Shown: piece after piece, positions 9,561 through 18,675 of the stretch
How the letters are laid out: every line of letters starts with the position of its first letter
How positions within the stretch are numbered: position 1 is the first letter of the stretch
Assembly (NCBI RefSeq): GCF_002072105.2
Contig: NZ_MTBC01000001.1
Coordinates: forward strand, 310,001-374,000
Length of the DNA stretch: 64,000 bases
From: Croceivirga radicis
Lineage (GTDB): Bacteria; Bacteroidota; Bacteroidia; Flavobacteriales; Flavobacteriaceae
Direction: 5' to 3'
Position numbers and translations under genes: made by a program
The notes under the pieces: generated by a model
What the model was told of the DNA's origin: nothing
What the model saw: the letters and a program-made list of their open reading frames with translations, nothing else
Databases searched by the model: none

Positions 9561-11057
9561 TTACCCTATTTTAAATGCAGTTAAGGCTTCTGCTAATTTT
9601 CTGTCATTAGAAAGGCGTTGTATTTTGTTTTGTCCACCCAGCTTACCAATGGATTGCATGTAAGCTTTAAATCCATCTTTTTGCACTTTAACTATTTGCA
9701 AACGTTTTAAAACCTTGCCTTCTATTAGATCAAAATAGTAGCTGTTTTGTTTTTGGAGCGATGTGTCTAAGGTTTGTATAAACAATTCCATATCTGATGG
9801 TTCTTTCTGAAATTCTATAAACCATTCATGATAGGGCAATCCACTTTCTGGTGTGGTTTGTGGGGCAACGGTAAATTCGTTCACTTGGGCATCCGTGGCC
9901 ACAATGGCATCTTTCATTGCTTGTTCTACTTCTTTAGCAATAACATGTTCTCCAAAGGCAGAAATAAAATGCTTAATTCTACCCGATACGATTATTTTAT
10001 AAGGGTCCTTAGAAATAAACTGAACGGTATCTCCTATGTTGTATCCCCATAATCCGGCATCTGTTGAAATTATCATGGCATAATTTACGTTCAATTCTAC
10101 GTCCTTAAGGGTGATACGTTTTGCATCTGCATCAAAAAATTCGTCTGCCTTTACAAACTCATAAAAAATACCGGCATCCGTAAGTAAGAGCATTCCTTTT
10201 TCGGATTGGGAATTCTGATAAGCAAAAAAACCTTCACTAGCTGGAAACAATTCTATAGCATCTACTTTACGGCCTATTAAACTTTCGAACTTGGCGCGAT
10301 ATGGTTCATAATTCACGCCACCGTAAATAAACAACTGAAAGTCTTTAAATAAATCACCAACCTTTTTTTGGTGTTTATCTTGTAGCTTTTCAAAATACAT
10401 CTGTACCCAAGAAGGGATGCCTGCTATAACGGTCATGTTCTCATTTTCCGTCTCGGTAACTATGGCATTTACTTTGGTTTCCCAATCTTCAATACAATTG
10501 GTTTCCCAGCTAGGCAATCTGTTTTTTTGCAAATAGTTGGGTACATAGTGTGCCGAAATACCGGATAATCTACCCAACTTTATGCCGTTTTTTTCTTCCA
10601 TTTCTGGGCTACCCTGCAAAAAAATCATTCGCCCATCTACAAAATCGGCATTGCCTGTTTCTTGAATGTAATTAAGGATGGCATCGCGAGAAGCGTTTAC
10701 CTGATTTTTAATAGAAGGTTTGGTTATGGGTATGAATTTTGCCCCAGAGGTTGTGCCCGATGTTTTTGCAAAATACAATGGTTTGCCGGGCCAAAGCACA
10801 TCCTTTTTACCTTCTAGAATTTGTTCTACGTAGGGTTTTAACTCCTCATAATCACGGATGGGAACTTGCTTTACAAAATCTACATGGTTTTTAATAGCGC
10901 CAAAATTATGGTCTTTACCAAACGTAGTATGTTCTGCATTTTTTATAAGGTTCTTAAATACCTTTTCTTGAGCCCCAATAGGATTGTTGATCCATTTACT
11001 GTTTTTTTTGGCAATTCTATTGGCAAAAATTTTGGCAGCGAATGCTTTTAAGGACAT
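9561..11057 (-). CDS. GH3 family acyl-adenylate-forming protein
   Basis: A 498-residue protein of the GH3 family (ANL adenylating superfamily), named for plant auxin-amido synthetases that activate a carboxylic acid with ATP and join it to an amino acid. The three ATP-binding motifs are visible: KTSGTTSGAKFIPIT, ELFPASEGFFAYQ and GYNIGDTVQF. Residues 1-60 and the C-terminal 130 form the usual cap region. Bacterial members are common in Bacteroidota and their substrates are unknown. The ATG at 11057 is one base after the stop of the M23 peptidase gene, so the two are co-translated. Confidence 0.9.
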   Translation of the reverse strand: MSLKAFAAKIFANRIAKKNSKWINNPIGAQEKVFKNLIKNAEHTTFGKDHNFGAIKNHVDFVKQVPIRDYEELKPYVEQILEGKKDVLWPGKPLYFAKTSGTTSGAKFIPITKPSIKNQVNASRDAILNYIQETGNADFVDGRMIFLQGSPEMEEKNGIKLGRLSGISAHYVPNYLQKNRLPSWETNCIEDWETKVNAIVTETENENMTVIAGIPSWVQMYFEKLQDKHQKKVGDLFKDFQLFIYGGVNYEPYRAKFESLIGRKVDAIELFPASEGFFAYQNSQSEKGMLLLTDAGIFYEFVKADEFFDADAKRITLKDVELNVNYAMIISTDAGLWGYNIGDTVQFISKDPYKIIVSGRIKHFISAFGEHVIAKEVEQAMKDAIVATDAQVNEFTVAPQTTPESGLPYHEWFIEFQKEPSDMELFIQTLDTSLQKQNSYYFDLIEGKVLKRLQIVKVQKDGFKAYMQSIGKLGGQNKIQRLSNDRKLAEALTAFKIG

Positions 11058-11058
11058 A

Positions 11059-11928
11059 TTATTTAAAGTCTATAAAATCTAAAGGATTGGTTGGTTTGCC
11101 GTTTAGCCATAGTTCAAAATGCAAATGCGGGCCAGTCGTAAATTCGCCTGTATTACCCACGGCAGCAATTACCTCTCCTGCCTTTACTACATCTCCTTGG
11201 CTTTTACTTAATGATCCGTTATGCTTGTAAACCGAAATCATATCGTCTTTATGTTCAATAATGATTACATAACCCGTTTCTGAGGTCCATTCCGAAAAAA
11301 TTACCATGCCCGCGGCCACGGCCTTTACCGGCGCGCCTTCTTGGGCAACAACGTCTACGGCAAAGTGCTTCTTATCTGCATTATATGTTTCTGTTAAAGA
11401 GCCATCTACTGGTTTAAACAATAAATTTCCACCGCCACTAACATTACGCTCAAATAAATTGTACTTATCTTCTAATTCTACCTCTTCGCGCATGGCCAAA
11501 TCTTCTTCAATTGGCTCTAGATTTATGGTAGACGGGTCCAGTTTATATCTTTCGAATAAAGAATCTCTTGTAAACTCATTGTTTTCAATTTCTCCACGCA
11601 ATACCTTTCTTATATTCTCCAAATACCCATTGGTATAATTTAAAACGTTTACTAAAGAATCTGTTTTATAAGTAAGCTCGGTAGCTTGTCTTTTTAAGCG
11701 GGTAGAAGAATAACCAGGTATGTATTCCCTTAATGGTGTAAAGGCAATTAATAACGTGGTTAGTCCTATTAAAACGATAATAAAAAGCGTGCCAGTAACA
11801 AATACGTTTAACCGGTTTAGTTTAAAAGATATCTTTTCTTCAAACGTATTCTCATTTAAAATAACCAACCTGTACTTGTGTAACAGCTTTCGTTTAATTT
11901 CCTTACGCTTTTTAGCTTTTTTTGCCAT
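11059..11928 (-). CDS. M23 family peptidoglycan endopeptidase
   Basis: A 289-residue protein starting at ATG 11928; an upstream in-frame TTG at 11937 falls inside the promoter -7 element and is rejected. It has a basic N-terminal cytoplasmic tail, one membrane helix (about residues 47-65), a periplasmic linker, then a LytM-type domain with all zinc and catalytic residues: KHFAVDVVAQEGAPVKAV (H and D), YKHNGSL (H) and TTGPHLHFELW (HxH). It should cleave peptide cross-links while anchored to the inner membrane. It is the first gene of an operon with the GH3-like and DUF6909 genes. Confidence 0.93.
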   Translation of the reverse strand: MAKKAKKRKEIKRKLLHKYRLVILNENTFEEKISFKLNRLNVFVTGTLFIIVLIGLTTLLIAFTPLREYIPGYSSTRLKRQATELTYKTDSLVNVLNYTNGYLENIRKVLRGEIENNEFTRDSLFERYKLDPSTINLEPIEEDLAMREEVELEDKYNLFERNVSGGGNLLFKPVDGSLTETYNADKKHFAVDVVAQEGAPVKAVAAGMVIFSEWTSETGYVIIIEHKDDMISVYKHNGSLSKSQGDVVKAGEVIAAVGNTGEFTTGPHLHFELWLNGKPTNPLDFIDFK

Positions 11929-11934
11929 AATAGA

Positions 11935-11942
11935 CAAAGATA
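11935..11942 (-). promoter_or_regulatory. -7 element for the M23-GH3-DUF6909 operon
   Basis: TATCTTTG on the minus strand, a perfect TAnnTTTG. Only six bases separate it from the ATG at 11928, so the mRNA must start at or almost at the start codon. The -33 element is not obvious. Confidence 0.6.
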
Positions 11943-12077
11943 GGTTTACAAATTAATTTACGTGCTTTTACCTTTACTTTAAAGGTATTTTAGCAATTAA
12001 CAACCGGTTAATTTACATTTTTTTGAAAGTAAAACTTCAAATTTTGGTATTTAACACCTATGCTCTGTTGAATTTTG

Positions 12078-12085
12078 TACTTTTG
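12078..12085 (+). promoter_or_regulatory. -7 element of tatA
   Basis: TACTTTTG, a perfect TAnnTTTG, 24 bases before the tatA start codon. It diverges from the M23 operon promoter about 140 bases away. Confidence 0.55.
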
Positions 12086-12109
12086 ATATTCATTTAAGAC
12101 AGAAAGATT

Positions 12110-12301
12110 ATGGTTTTAAGTACTATTATTCTTGGAATGCTTGGACCTTGGCAAATTGTATTGATTGTTTTGGCCATATTATTGTTGTTCGGTGGAAAAA
12201 AGATACCAGAATTAATGCGTGGTCTTGGTAGCGGCATAAAGGAGTTTAAGGATGCCTCCAAGGAAGATGAGCAAATAGAAGGAAAAAAAGAGACCGAATA
12301 A
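12110..12301 (+). CDS. tatA: Sec-independent protein translocase subunit TatA/E
   Basis: A 63-residue protein with the full TatA plan: a short N-terminal periplasmic tail, one membrane helix ([12 protein letters not shown], about residues 17-28), the FGGKKIPEL hinge, an amphipathic helix ([14 protein letters not shown]) and an acidic/basic tail. TatA subunits form the membrane pore of the twin-arginine translocase, which moves folded proteins. No tatC is in this window, so the partner is elsewhere. The gene stands alone between its own promoter and a terminator whose loop contains the stop codon. Confidence 0.95.
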   Translation: MVLSTIILGMLGPWQIVLIVLAILLLFGGKKIPELMRGLGSGIKEFKDASKEDEQIEGKKETE

Positions 12302-12316
12302 CATCGGTCTTTTTCT
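12288..12316 (+). terminator. Intrinsic terminator of tatA
   Basis: The stem GACCGA (12292-12297) pairs with TCGGTC (12304-12309), with loop ATAACA, followed by TTTTTCTTTTTT. Upstream A residues extend the stem. The tatA stop codon (12299-12301) lies in the loop, so the terminator overlaps the end of the gene. Confidence 0.85.
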
Positions 12317-12380
12317 TTTTTAGCTCCTAACAGATTTCAAGACCGCCACACCTTTACGCTTTTACTTCACTATTTCTTTG

Positions 12381-12481
12381 TTTCACAACAAAAATTAATC
12401 CACTACTTATTAACAATCTATTTTCGTAGCTAGTATGTACTTTAAAGTGCATGATGTAATCGCCTAAATATCAAACTAAAA
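12381..12481 (+). promoter_or_regulatory. Leader of the PorE-like gene sharing blocks with the T9SS operon leader
   Basis: It contains TTTCACAACA (12381-12390), GTATGTA (12433-12439) and AAATATCAAACTAAAA (12466-12481), in the same order and with similar spacing as the region upstream of the T9SS operon at 32369-32498. No TAnnTTTG element is found here. This may be a co-regulated promoter type; the element is inferred from two copies only. Confidence 0.4.
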
Positions 12482-12507
12482 CATAATAGGCCATTTATAA
12501 TCTAGCC

Positions 12508-14565
12508 ATGAAAAAACTATTCTTACTACCGCTATTCCTGTTTTGCCTAACTATTTCGGCACAGTCTGTTTCCCTATTGGAGTTTGAAGATGCGGAGATT
12601 GAACGAATCATTCTAAACGAAAACAAAAAGAATGACAGCCTAACCAAAAGTAAATCAACCACAAAAACTACTGTAAACAATAAGTTGATAAAAAGAGCAG
12701 ATGGCTTTTTTGACAAATTGTGGTATGCAGAGGCGGCTAAAGTATATGATGAAGCTTTAAACGGAAAACAAAAAGATTTTCCAGCGGCTGTATGGCTAAG
12801 GGCTGGTGATTCTCACTATTTCAATTCCAACATGAAGATGGCCAGTAAGTACTACCAGATTGCATACAAAAAAGATGCAGATGCAGTTAGTAATGACGAC
12901 CTATTTAAATACGCACATGCTTTAAAGGGAACCGGTAGATATAAAAAGGCCAATAGAATTATGAAGGTGTTTAATGCGCAGGATAAACAAACCCTTTTGG
13001 CAGATAAAGAGGCTAGCACCATTGAAAATAGCTTGGCAGAGAATAGCAAGCCTTATGAGGTAGAGATTAAAAACTTAAACATTAACTCAGAATACTCAGA
13101 CTTTTCTCCAATGATAATTGGAGCGGGTAAATTCTTATATGCCTCTTCCAAAGATTCTGCATTTTTAAAAACCAGACGGTATAAATGGAACAAGCAACCC
13201 TACTTGGATTTATATGTTGGCGAGGTAGGCGATGATTTAGAAAAGGTTAAAAACGTGGAAAAGTTACCCCAAACCATAAATAGTAAATACCACGAGGCGG
13301 CAGTTACGTTTTCACCAGATAAAAACACCATCTACTTTACCAGAAACAACTATGGTAAAAAACTAAAACGAGACCAAAATGGTGTTAACCATTTAAAAAT
13401 TTATACCTCTACCAAGACAGAAAACGGCTGGTCAGAAGCTAAAGAACTGCCATTTAATAGTGAAAACTATTCTACAGGTCACCCAGCAATGAACCAAGAT
13501 GGAACCAAATTATACTTTGTTTCTGATATGCCTGGTGGTTATGGCGCAACGGATGTTTATTACGTTAACATTAAAGAAGATGGGAGTTATTCTGCACCAA
13601 TAAATCTTGGAGAGGGTGTTAACTCTAGACGAAAAGAAATGTTCCCATTTGTGTCTGAAAACGCCTTGTACTTTTCTAGCAACAGAAGCGAAGGTTTTGG
13701 AGGTTTAGATATATATAAAGCTGATATAATTAACGAAGAATATAAAAACATAACCAATATAGGAGAACCTATTAACAGCAATAAGGACGACTTTTCTTTT
13801 GTAATGGACGAGGTAAATAATTCTGGTTACTTTGCTTCTAATAGAGATGGCGGCAAAGGTGATGATGATATTTATGCCTTTACTAATTTAGAGATTAAAC
13901 CTCCTGTAGATATGAATGCTATAATTGAAGGGGTGGTCTTAGACGAACTAACAGGAAATCCAATCCAAGAGGCTCTTGTGGCCCTTTTGGATGAGGACCA
14001 AAATAAGCTTGCGGAAATAGCTACGGACGAAAAAGGAAGATTTCAGTTTGACGATGTTCGCAAACAAAGCAACTATACCATTGTAAGCAATCTTTTAAGC
14101 TATAATGAGGACAGTAAAAGTATTGCTACAGAAGACAAAGCGCGTATTAGTCTAGAGTTATTAATGAAAAAAGAGGCTGCCCCTATTGTTATGGAGGACG
14201 GGGTTAAGAAGTTGAAAATTGATAACATAAACTTTGACTTTGACCGGTATTACATTAAATCAGATGCGGCAAGCGAGTTAGATAGGTTGTTGGCTGTTTG
14301 GGAAGAGTATCCTGAAATGGTCATCAAAATTGAATCGCACACGGATAGTAGAGGTAGTAGGGCTTATAACCAATATCTTTCTGATAAGCGGGCCAAGGCA
14401 ACCAGGGATTACTTAATTAAAAATGGTATTGACCCTTCTAGAATTGCCAGTGCCGAAGGTTTTGGAGAAGACAGACCACTTAACAATTGTGAGGACGGTA
14501 TTCCGTGTAGTAGAGATAACCACTTAGAGAACAGACGTTCAGAATTTATAATTGTTTCAATGTAA
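12508..14565 (+). CDS. PorE-like OmpA family protein (TPR, beta-propeller, carboxypeptidase-regulatory-like, OmpA)
   Basis: A 685-residue exported protein with signal peptide MKKLFLLPLFLFCLTISAQ. Residues about 55-160 look like TPR helices. Residues about 185-455 hold PD40/WD40-like propeller repeats (YFVSDMPGGYGATDVYYV, FSSNRSEGFGGLDIYKA, YFASNRDGGKGDDDIYAF). Residues about 470-555 form a carboxypeptidase-regulatory-like beta domain (IIEGVVLDELTGNPIQEALV). The last 115 residues are an OmpA peptidoglycan-binding domain (INFDFDRYYIKSDA, ESHTDSRGSRAYN, LSDKRAKATRDYL). The same domain order is known for PorE of the Porphyromonas type IX secretion system, a lipoprotein; here no lipobox is visible. 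It probably anchors an outer-membrane T9SS-linked assembly to the cell wall. Single-gene unit with its own terminator. Confidence 0.88.
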   Translation: MKKLFLLPLFLFCLTISAQSVSLLEFEDAEIERIILNENKKNDSLTKSKSTTKTTVNNKLIKRADGFFDKLWYAEAAKVYDEALNGKQKDFPAAVWLRAGDSHYFNSNMKMASKYYQIAYKKDADAVSNDDLFKYAHALKGTGRYKKANRIMKVFNAQDKQTLLADKEASTIENSLAENSKPYEVEIKNLNINSEYSDFSPMIIGAGKFLYASSKDSAFLKTRRYKWNKQPYLDLYVGEVGDDLEKVKNVEKLPQTINSKYHEAAVTFSPDKNTIYFTRNNYGKKLKRDQNGVNHLKIYTSTKTENGWSEAKELPFNSENYSTGHPAMNQDGTKLYFVSDMPGGYGATDVYYVNIKEDGSYSAPINLGEGVNSRRKEMFPFVSENALYFSSNRSEGFGGLDIYKADIINEEYKNITNIGEPINSNKDDFSFVMDEVNNSGYFASNRDGGKGDDDIYAFTNLEIKPPVDMNAIIEGVVLDELTGNPIQEALVALLDEDQNKLAEIATDEKGRFQFDDVRKQSNYTIVSNLLSYNEDSKSIATEDKARISLELLMKKEAAPIVMEDGVKKLKIDNINFDFDRYYIKSDAASELDRLLAVWEEYPEMVIKIESHTDSRGSRAYNQYLSDKRAKATRDYLIKNGIDPSRIASAEGFGEDRPLNNCEDGIPCSRDNHLENRRSEFIIVSM

Positions 14566-14579
14566 ATTACAGCTAATAC

Positions 14580-14620
14580 ATAAATAAAAAAGCCCCTTGT
14601 TTAGGGGCTTTTTTATTTAT
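14580..14620. terminator. Bidirectional terminator between the OmpA-family gene and the DUF4837 gene
   Basis: A perfect long inverted repeat: AAAAAGCCCC, loop TTGTTTA (14597-14603), GGGGCTTTTT, flanked by further complementary A/T runs. It serves the rightward gene ending at 14565 and the leftward gene ending at 14633. Confidence 0.92.
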
Positions 14621-14632
14621 ACAACTCAGGTT

Positions 14633-15640
14633 TTATTTGCTAGCCATTTCTGTTTCATTGGAAAACTCAAGCGTTTTCAATACCGCTTCCAATTCAAACA
14701 TATAATCCCTTTTTTGCGTATTAGGGGCAAAAGTAAATCCTTCTAACACCAATTTTCTTTTGTTGGGTTTATCGTTGATAATATACATTAAAAACGGACC
14801 CGCCATTGGATAACCGTTAATTTCCCATATACCCCTAACCTCTGCCGCTTTTCTTCCTCCTATTTCTGCAGGAAACACATAAGGAGCAAATGCTTTTTCT
14901 GTCATCATATAAGTGCCTGCATCAGGACCAGGAACATATTTTTTACCTATACTATCTCTTAACTTAACTATATCTTGAACAAATGTAGAATCACTAGTAA
15001 ACGTTTTCTCTGGAATACTGTAGGCAATAATATTCATGTTTCCTTTTGGTATTTGGCGGTCTACCCAAACAAAATTCTTTTCTTGCTTTCCAACACGATA
15101 TACAGATGGTAAGGTAAGCTTAACACCCAATTCATCTTCTATGGCCGTTTCTTTGCTTAACGAGCGATTAAAACGCTCCTGAACCGCGGCAATCTCAACA
15201 GCTTTGAAGGCAGTTATGGCTTCTTTTCCAATTTTTTCTATACCCGCAACTATTTCGGCATTTGTTTTACCTTTTACAACGGCTATATTTTGAGGGTCTG
15301 CGTATACATCTCGTTTAACATGGGCTATCGTCAACGTGTCTTTTTGGACAAACAGAACAGAGCGTGCGTGCGTAGTAGCTCCTTTGAATACTTCCGGCGG
15401 TATCTGTGTAAGTGTAAGTATGGCCTGCTCTGGCATTAAACTCACAGCAGGGGCGGCAAAAACCTCTCGCACCTTTTCGCCAACTTCTCCTTGCCACAAG
15501 CTATTATCCATAACCACCATAAGGCTATTTTCACTTCCTGTAGAGCCAGGTAAAAAATTGGCGGCTTTTTTTTCTTGTTTACAGGAATAAACGGTAAGGG
15601 CCGCAAGGGCCAAAATGAATAGTGTTCCTAATTTTTTCAT
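14633..15640 (-). CDS. DUF4837 family lipoprotein
   Basis: A 335-residue protein with a lipoprotein signal ending LTVYSC (Cys at residue 20), so it should be lipid-anchored. The remainder matches the Bacteroidota family DUF4837, with a two-part layout including NSLMVVMDNSLWQGEVG near the N-terminus and EVRGIWEINGYPMAGPFLMY near the C-terminus. Its function is unknown. It follows the lytic transglycosylase gene by 10 bases and is co-transcribed with it, which hints at a cell-envelope role. Confidence 0.85.
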   Translation of the reverse strand: MKKLGTLFILALAALTVYSCKQEKKAANFLPGSTGSENSLMVVMDNSLWQGEVGEKVREVFAAPAVSLMPEQAILTLTQIPPEVFKGATTHARSVLFVQKDTLTIAHVKRDVYADPQNIAVVKGKTNAEIVAGIEKIGKEAITAFKAVEIAAVQERFNRSLSKETAIEDELGVKLTLPSVYRVGKQEKNFVWVDRQIPKGNMNIIAYSIPEKTFTSDSTFVQDIVKLRDSIGKKYVPGPDAGTYMMTEKAFAPYVFPAEIGGRKAAEVRGIWEINGYPMAGPFLMYIINDKPNKRKLVLEGFTFAPNTQKRDYMFELEAVLKTLEFSNETEMASK

Positions 15641-15650
15641 ATCCTCTAAT

Positions 15651-17231
15651 TTACGAAGAACAATTACACAATTTGAGTTTTGTTCCTGGTTTAAGGTTGT
15701 TGTTGCTTAAACCGTTCCACTTTCGTAAGTTATCAATAGTTATGCCAGGATATTGTCTAGATATGGTCCAAAGAGAATCTCCTGATTGTACTACATGGAT
15801 TTTAGATGGATCTGAGGGTAATTTTACAGGTTTCGTGGTTGTGGGCGTGGTGCTTTTCTTGCTTGTAGTAGTTGCCACGGCAACTGGTTTTCTGGGATAA
15901 ATAACTAGACGTTGGCCAACTTTGAGGTTATTATTTCGCAATCCGTTCCATCTTTTAATTTGGCTAACACCAACACCAAAACGTTCTGCTATTTTGCCTA
16001 AGTAGTCACCACTTCTAACTTTATACCTAACACGGTCTGTACTGGTAACTAAATCTGGTAATGTTTTTTCTTTCTTTTCAAATTCACTTTTAGCATACGA
16101 GTAAATTGAATCTTCATTGCTTACAAATGCTCCAATATGTTTTAGTGGCAAACGTAGCGGGTAAGTTTTACCGTCCACTTTAGGAATAATATCCAGTTTG
16201 TAGGATGGATTCAAGAATTTTAATTCTTCTTCTGAAATTTTTACCAGTTTTGAAATGTGTTCAAAACCAATCATGTTTTTAACATGCACTGTGTCCGTTT
16301 CAAAGTAAGGTCTATCTGCCTTTAAGCCAACAATACCATGTTCGTCTGCATATTCAAACATGTACATGGTAGCCAAAAACAATGGCACGTAATTAGCGGT
16401 TTCACGTGGAAGAAAGGGTCTTATATTCCAATAATTTGTGTGTCCGCCAGACCTCCTTATAGCCTTGTTTACATTACCCGGTCCAGAATTGTAAGCAGCC
16501 AATGCCAAATCCCAATCATTGAAAATACTATATAACTTGGACAAGTATTTTCCGGCTGCTTGGGTAGATGCAATGGGGTCGCTACGCTCGTCAACATAAC
16601 TACTTACATCTAGGCCATACATTTTTCCCGTTCCAAACATAAACTGCCATAGACCCGTAGCTCCTACCCTAGATTTGGCGGTTGGGTTTAATGCCGATTC
16701 CACAATGGCTAAATATTTCATTTCTAACGGAATATTATGAATATCTAGTTCTTGTTCAAATAGCGGAAAGTAAAACTGGCTTGCGGTAATCATTCTGTGG
16801 ATTAAGCCACGTTTTCTTTTTAAAAAGGATTGAATTACCTGTTCCAAATAAGGATTGTATTCTACGTTAAAAGGCGTTTTTGCATTTAAACGTTGTAATC
16901 TGGCCTTTAACGTATCTGTAGGTAAGTCTGCAGCGAAAATTGAGTCGTAATTAATACGAACCACTTCTGCATACATCTCATCATAAAACTTATGATTGTC
17001 CCTAAGTTCTTTTAACCAAAGACTATCATAAACATACGCTTGTTCAAACTCTTCTGTTGTGGTAAGTTCTTGCTTTTTTGCAATTGCAGGTATGTTTAAT
17101 GGTGTATCATTAAGTACGGTTGTAGTTTGCGTACTATCCTGCTCTGTTGCCTTTTGTGGGGTTTCTTGTGCCGTGGCCGTAAGAATACCTAGGGGAGCAA
17201 CAATGCCCCAAAAAATTCGCTTTCTAATCAT
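15651..17231 (-). CDS. MltD-like lytic transglycosylase with two LysM domains
   Basis: About 526 residues from ATG 17231; a GTG at 17240 is also possible. There is an N-terminal signal peptide ending near TATAQ. The SLT domain has the catalytic glutamate in LAIVESALNPTAKSRVGATG, then GLWQFMFGTGKMYGL and AYNSGPGNVNKAI. Two C-terminal LysM motifs, VRSGDYLGKIAERFGV and VQSGDSLWTISRQYPG, bind glycan strands. It cleaves peptidoglycan between MurNAc and GlcNAc in the periplasm. It is followed by the DUF4837 lipoprotein gene in an operon. The linker before the last LysM is rich in Thr and Lys. Confidence 0.93.
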   Translation of the reverse strand: MIRKRIFWGIVAPLGILTATAQETPQKATEQDSTQTTTVLNDTPLNIPAIAKKQELTTTEEFEQAYVYDSLWLKELRDNHKFYDEMYAEVVRINYDSIFAADLPTDTLKARLQRLNAKTPFNVEYNPYLEQVIQSFLKRKRGLIHRMITASQFYFPLFEQELDIHNIPLEMKYLAIVESALNPTAKSRVGATGLWQFMFGTGKMYGLDVSSYVDERSDPIASTQAAGKYLSKLYSIFNDWDLALAAYNSGPGNVNKAIRRSGGHTNYWNIRPFLPRETANYVPLFLATMYMFEYADEHGIVGLKADRPYFETDTVHVKNMIGFEHISKLVKISEEELKFLNPSYKLDIIPKVDGKTYPLRLPLKHIGAFVSNEDSIYSYAKSEFEKKEKTLPDLVTSTDRVRYKVRSGDYLGKIAERFGVGVSQIKRWNGLRNNNLKVGQRLVIYPRKPVAVATTTSKKSTTPTTTKPVKLPSDPSKIHVVQSGDSLWTISRQYPGITIDNLRKWNGLSNNNLKPGTKLKLCNCSS

Positions 17232-17350
17232 CTTTGACACCTCAGTTTGGAATGGGACGCGCTAAAATGCATCTTTTTGTTCAATAATTAAAATCCACCA
17301 AACAAAAAACAAGAATTTTAACGAACGCCCCTATTTCTATAACTGACTGA

Positions 17351-18541
17351 TTATGCCATTATTGCAGCAATACCGGGTAAAGTTTTACCTTCTAAACTTT
17401 CTAACATGGCACCACCACCAGTAGATACATAGCTTACTTTATCTTCAAAACCAAATTGCTTAACCGCGGCTACAGAGTCACCCCCACCTACTAGGGAAAA
17501 GGCACCTTTAGCAGTTGCTTCATCTACTGCGTTACCTATGGCAATGGTACCTTTGGCAAAAGATTCCATTTCAAAAACGCCAACAGGGCCATTCCATAAA
17601 ATGGTCTTGGAGTTTAGAATTACTTGTTTAAAGTTCTCCAAGGTCTTTGGTCCTGCATCTAAACCTTGCCAACCGTCTGGTATTTCTGTAACGTCTACTA
17701 CCTGGGTTTTGGCATTGTTGTTAAAATCATCTGCGGCCAATACGTCTACCGGTAAATGCACGGCTACGCCTTTTTCTTCTGCTTGTTTTAGAATATCTAG
17801 GGCCAATTCCATTTTGTCGTCTTCACAAATAGAATCTCCTACTTTTCCTCCTTTTGCTTTCACAAAAGTATAGGTCATTCCGCCACCAATTACCAAATTA
17901 TCTACCTTATCCAAGATATTTTCAATAATGGTAATTTTTGAAGATACCTTTGCTCCGCCAAGAATAGCGGTTACCGGTTTTTCACCGGTCTGCATAACCT
18001 TATCTATGGCTTTTATTTCTTTTGCCAATAAATAACCAAAACATTTATTTTCTGGGAAAAACTTGGCAACCACCGTTGTAGAGGCATGTGCTCTATGGGC
18101 CGTACCAAAAGCGTCATTTACATATATATCTCCAAAATGGGATAATTTTTCTGCAAATGCTTCGTCACCATTAGTTTCTTCATCATAAAACCGTAAGTTT
18201 TCCAAAAGTAAAATTTCGCCGTTTTGCAAATCTGAATAGGCCTGTTCTACCTTTTCTCCAACGCAATCTGCAACAAATTTTACTTGAACGCCTATAATCT
18301 CGCTTACTTTATCACAAATGTGAGACAAGGACAAATCAGGATTACTCTGACCTTTTGGCCTACCCAAATGGCTCATTAAAACGGCACTACCACCATCTTC
18401 CAAAACTTTTAATATAGTTGGTTTGGCAGCATCGATTCTACTAGTATCCGTAACATTAAAATCCTCATCTAAAGGCACATTAAAATCTACACGGATCAAA
18501 GCCTTTTTGTCTGCGAAGTTATAGTCATCTATTGTTCTCAT
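17351..18541 (-). CDS. pgk: Phosphoglycerate kinase
   Basis: A 396-residue glycolytic enzyme that makes ATP from 1,3-bisphosphoglycerate. Signatures: [43 protein letters not shown] and the nucleotide-binding [13 protein letters not shown]. The start is ATG 18541. An in-frame TTG eight codons upstream lies inside a TAnnTTTG element and would be at or before the transcript start. The length fits the family. It is a single-gene unit divergent from holB. Confidence 0.97.
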   Translation of the reverse strand: MRTIDDYNFADKKALIRVDFNVPLDEDFNVTDTSRIDAAKPTILKVLEDGGSAVLMSHLGRPKGQSNPDLSLSHICDKVSEIIGVQVKFVADCVGEKVEQAYSDLQNGEILLLENLRFYDEETNGDEAFAEKLSHFGDIYVNDAFGTAHRAHASTTVVAKFFPENKCFGYLLAKEIKAIDKVMQTGEKPVTAILGGAKVSSKITIIENILDKVDNLVIGGGMTYTFVKAKGGKVGDSICEDDKMELALDILKQAEEKGVAVHLPVDVLAADDFNNNAKTQVVDVTEIPDGWQGLDAGPKTLENFKQVILNSKTILWNGPVGVFEMESFAKGTIAIGNAVDEATAKGAFSLVGGGDSVAAVKQFGFEDKVSYVSTGGGAMLESLEGKTLPGIAAIMA

Positions 18542-18562
18542 ATCAAAATTGGATTTAAGCTT

Positions 18563-18570
18563 CAAAAGTA
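18563..18570 (-). promoter_or_regulatory. -7 element of pgk
   Basis: TACTTTTG on the minus strand, a perfect TAnnTTTG, 21 bases before ATG 18541. It decides the pgk start, because the only upstream in-frame start codon overlaps it. Confidence 0.6.
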
Positions 18571-18662
18571 ACCAATTACCAACGCTGTGTAAAGGGGTTA
18601 TTCTGAAAATTTGTAAAGTTTTGGTGCATTTTAGTTTAAATTTCTACATATCGCCAAATATG

Positions 18663-18670
18663 TATCTTTG
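18663..18670 (+). promoter_or_regulatory. -7 element of holB
   Basis: TATCTTTG, a perfect TAnnTTTG, only five bases before the holB ATG at 18676. The mRNA is therefore probably leaderless. Confidence 0.55.
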
Positions 18671-18675
18671 ACCAT

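Noticed and set aside
18539-18565. A longer pgk reading frame starting at 18565.
   Set aside because: Its start codon is a TTG inside the -7 element TACTTTTG, and the shorter ATG start fits the family N-terminus.
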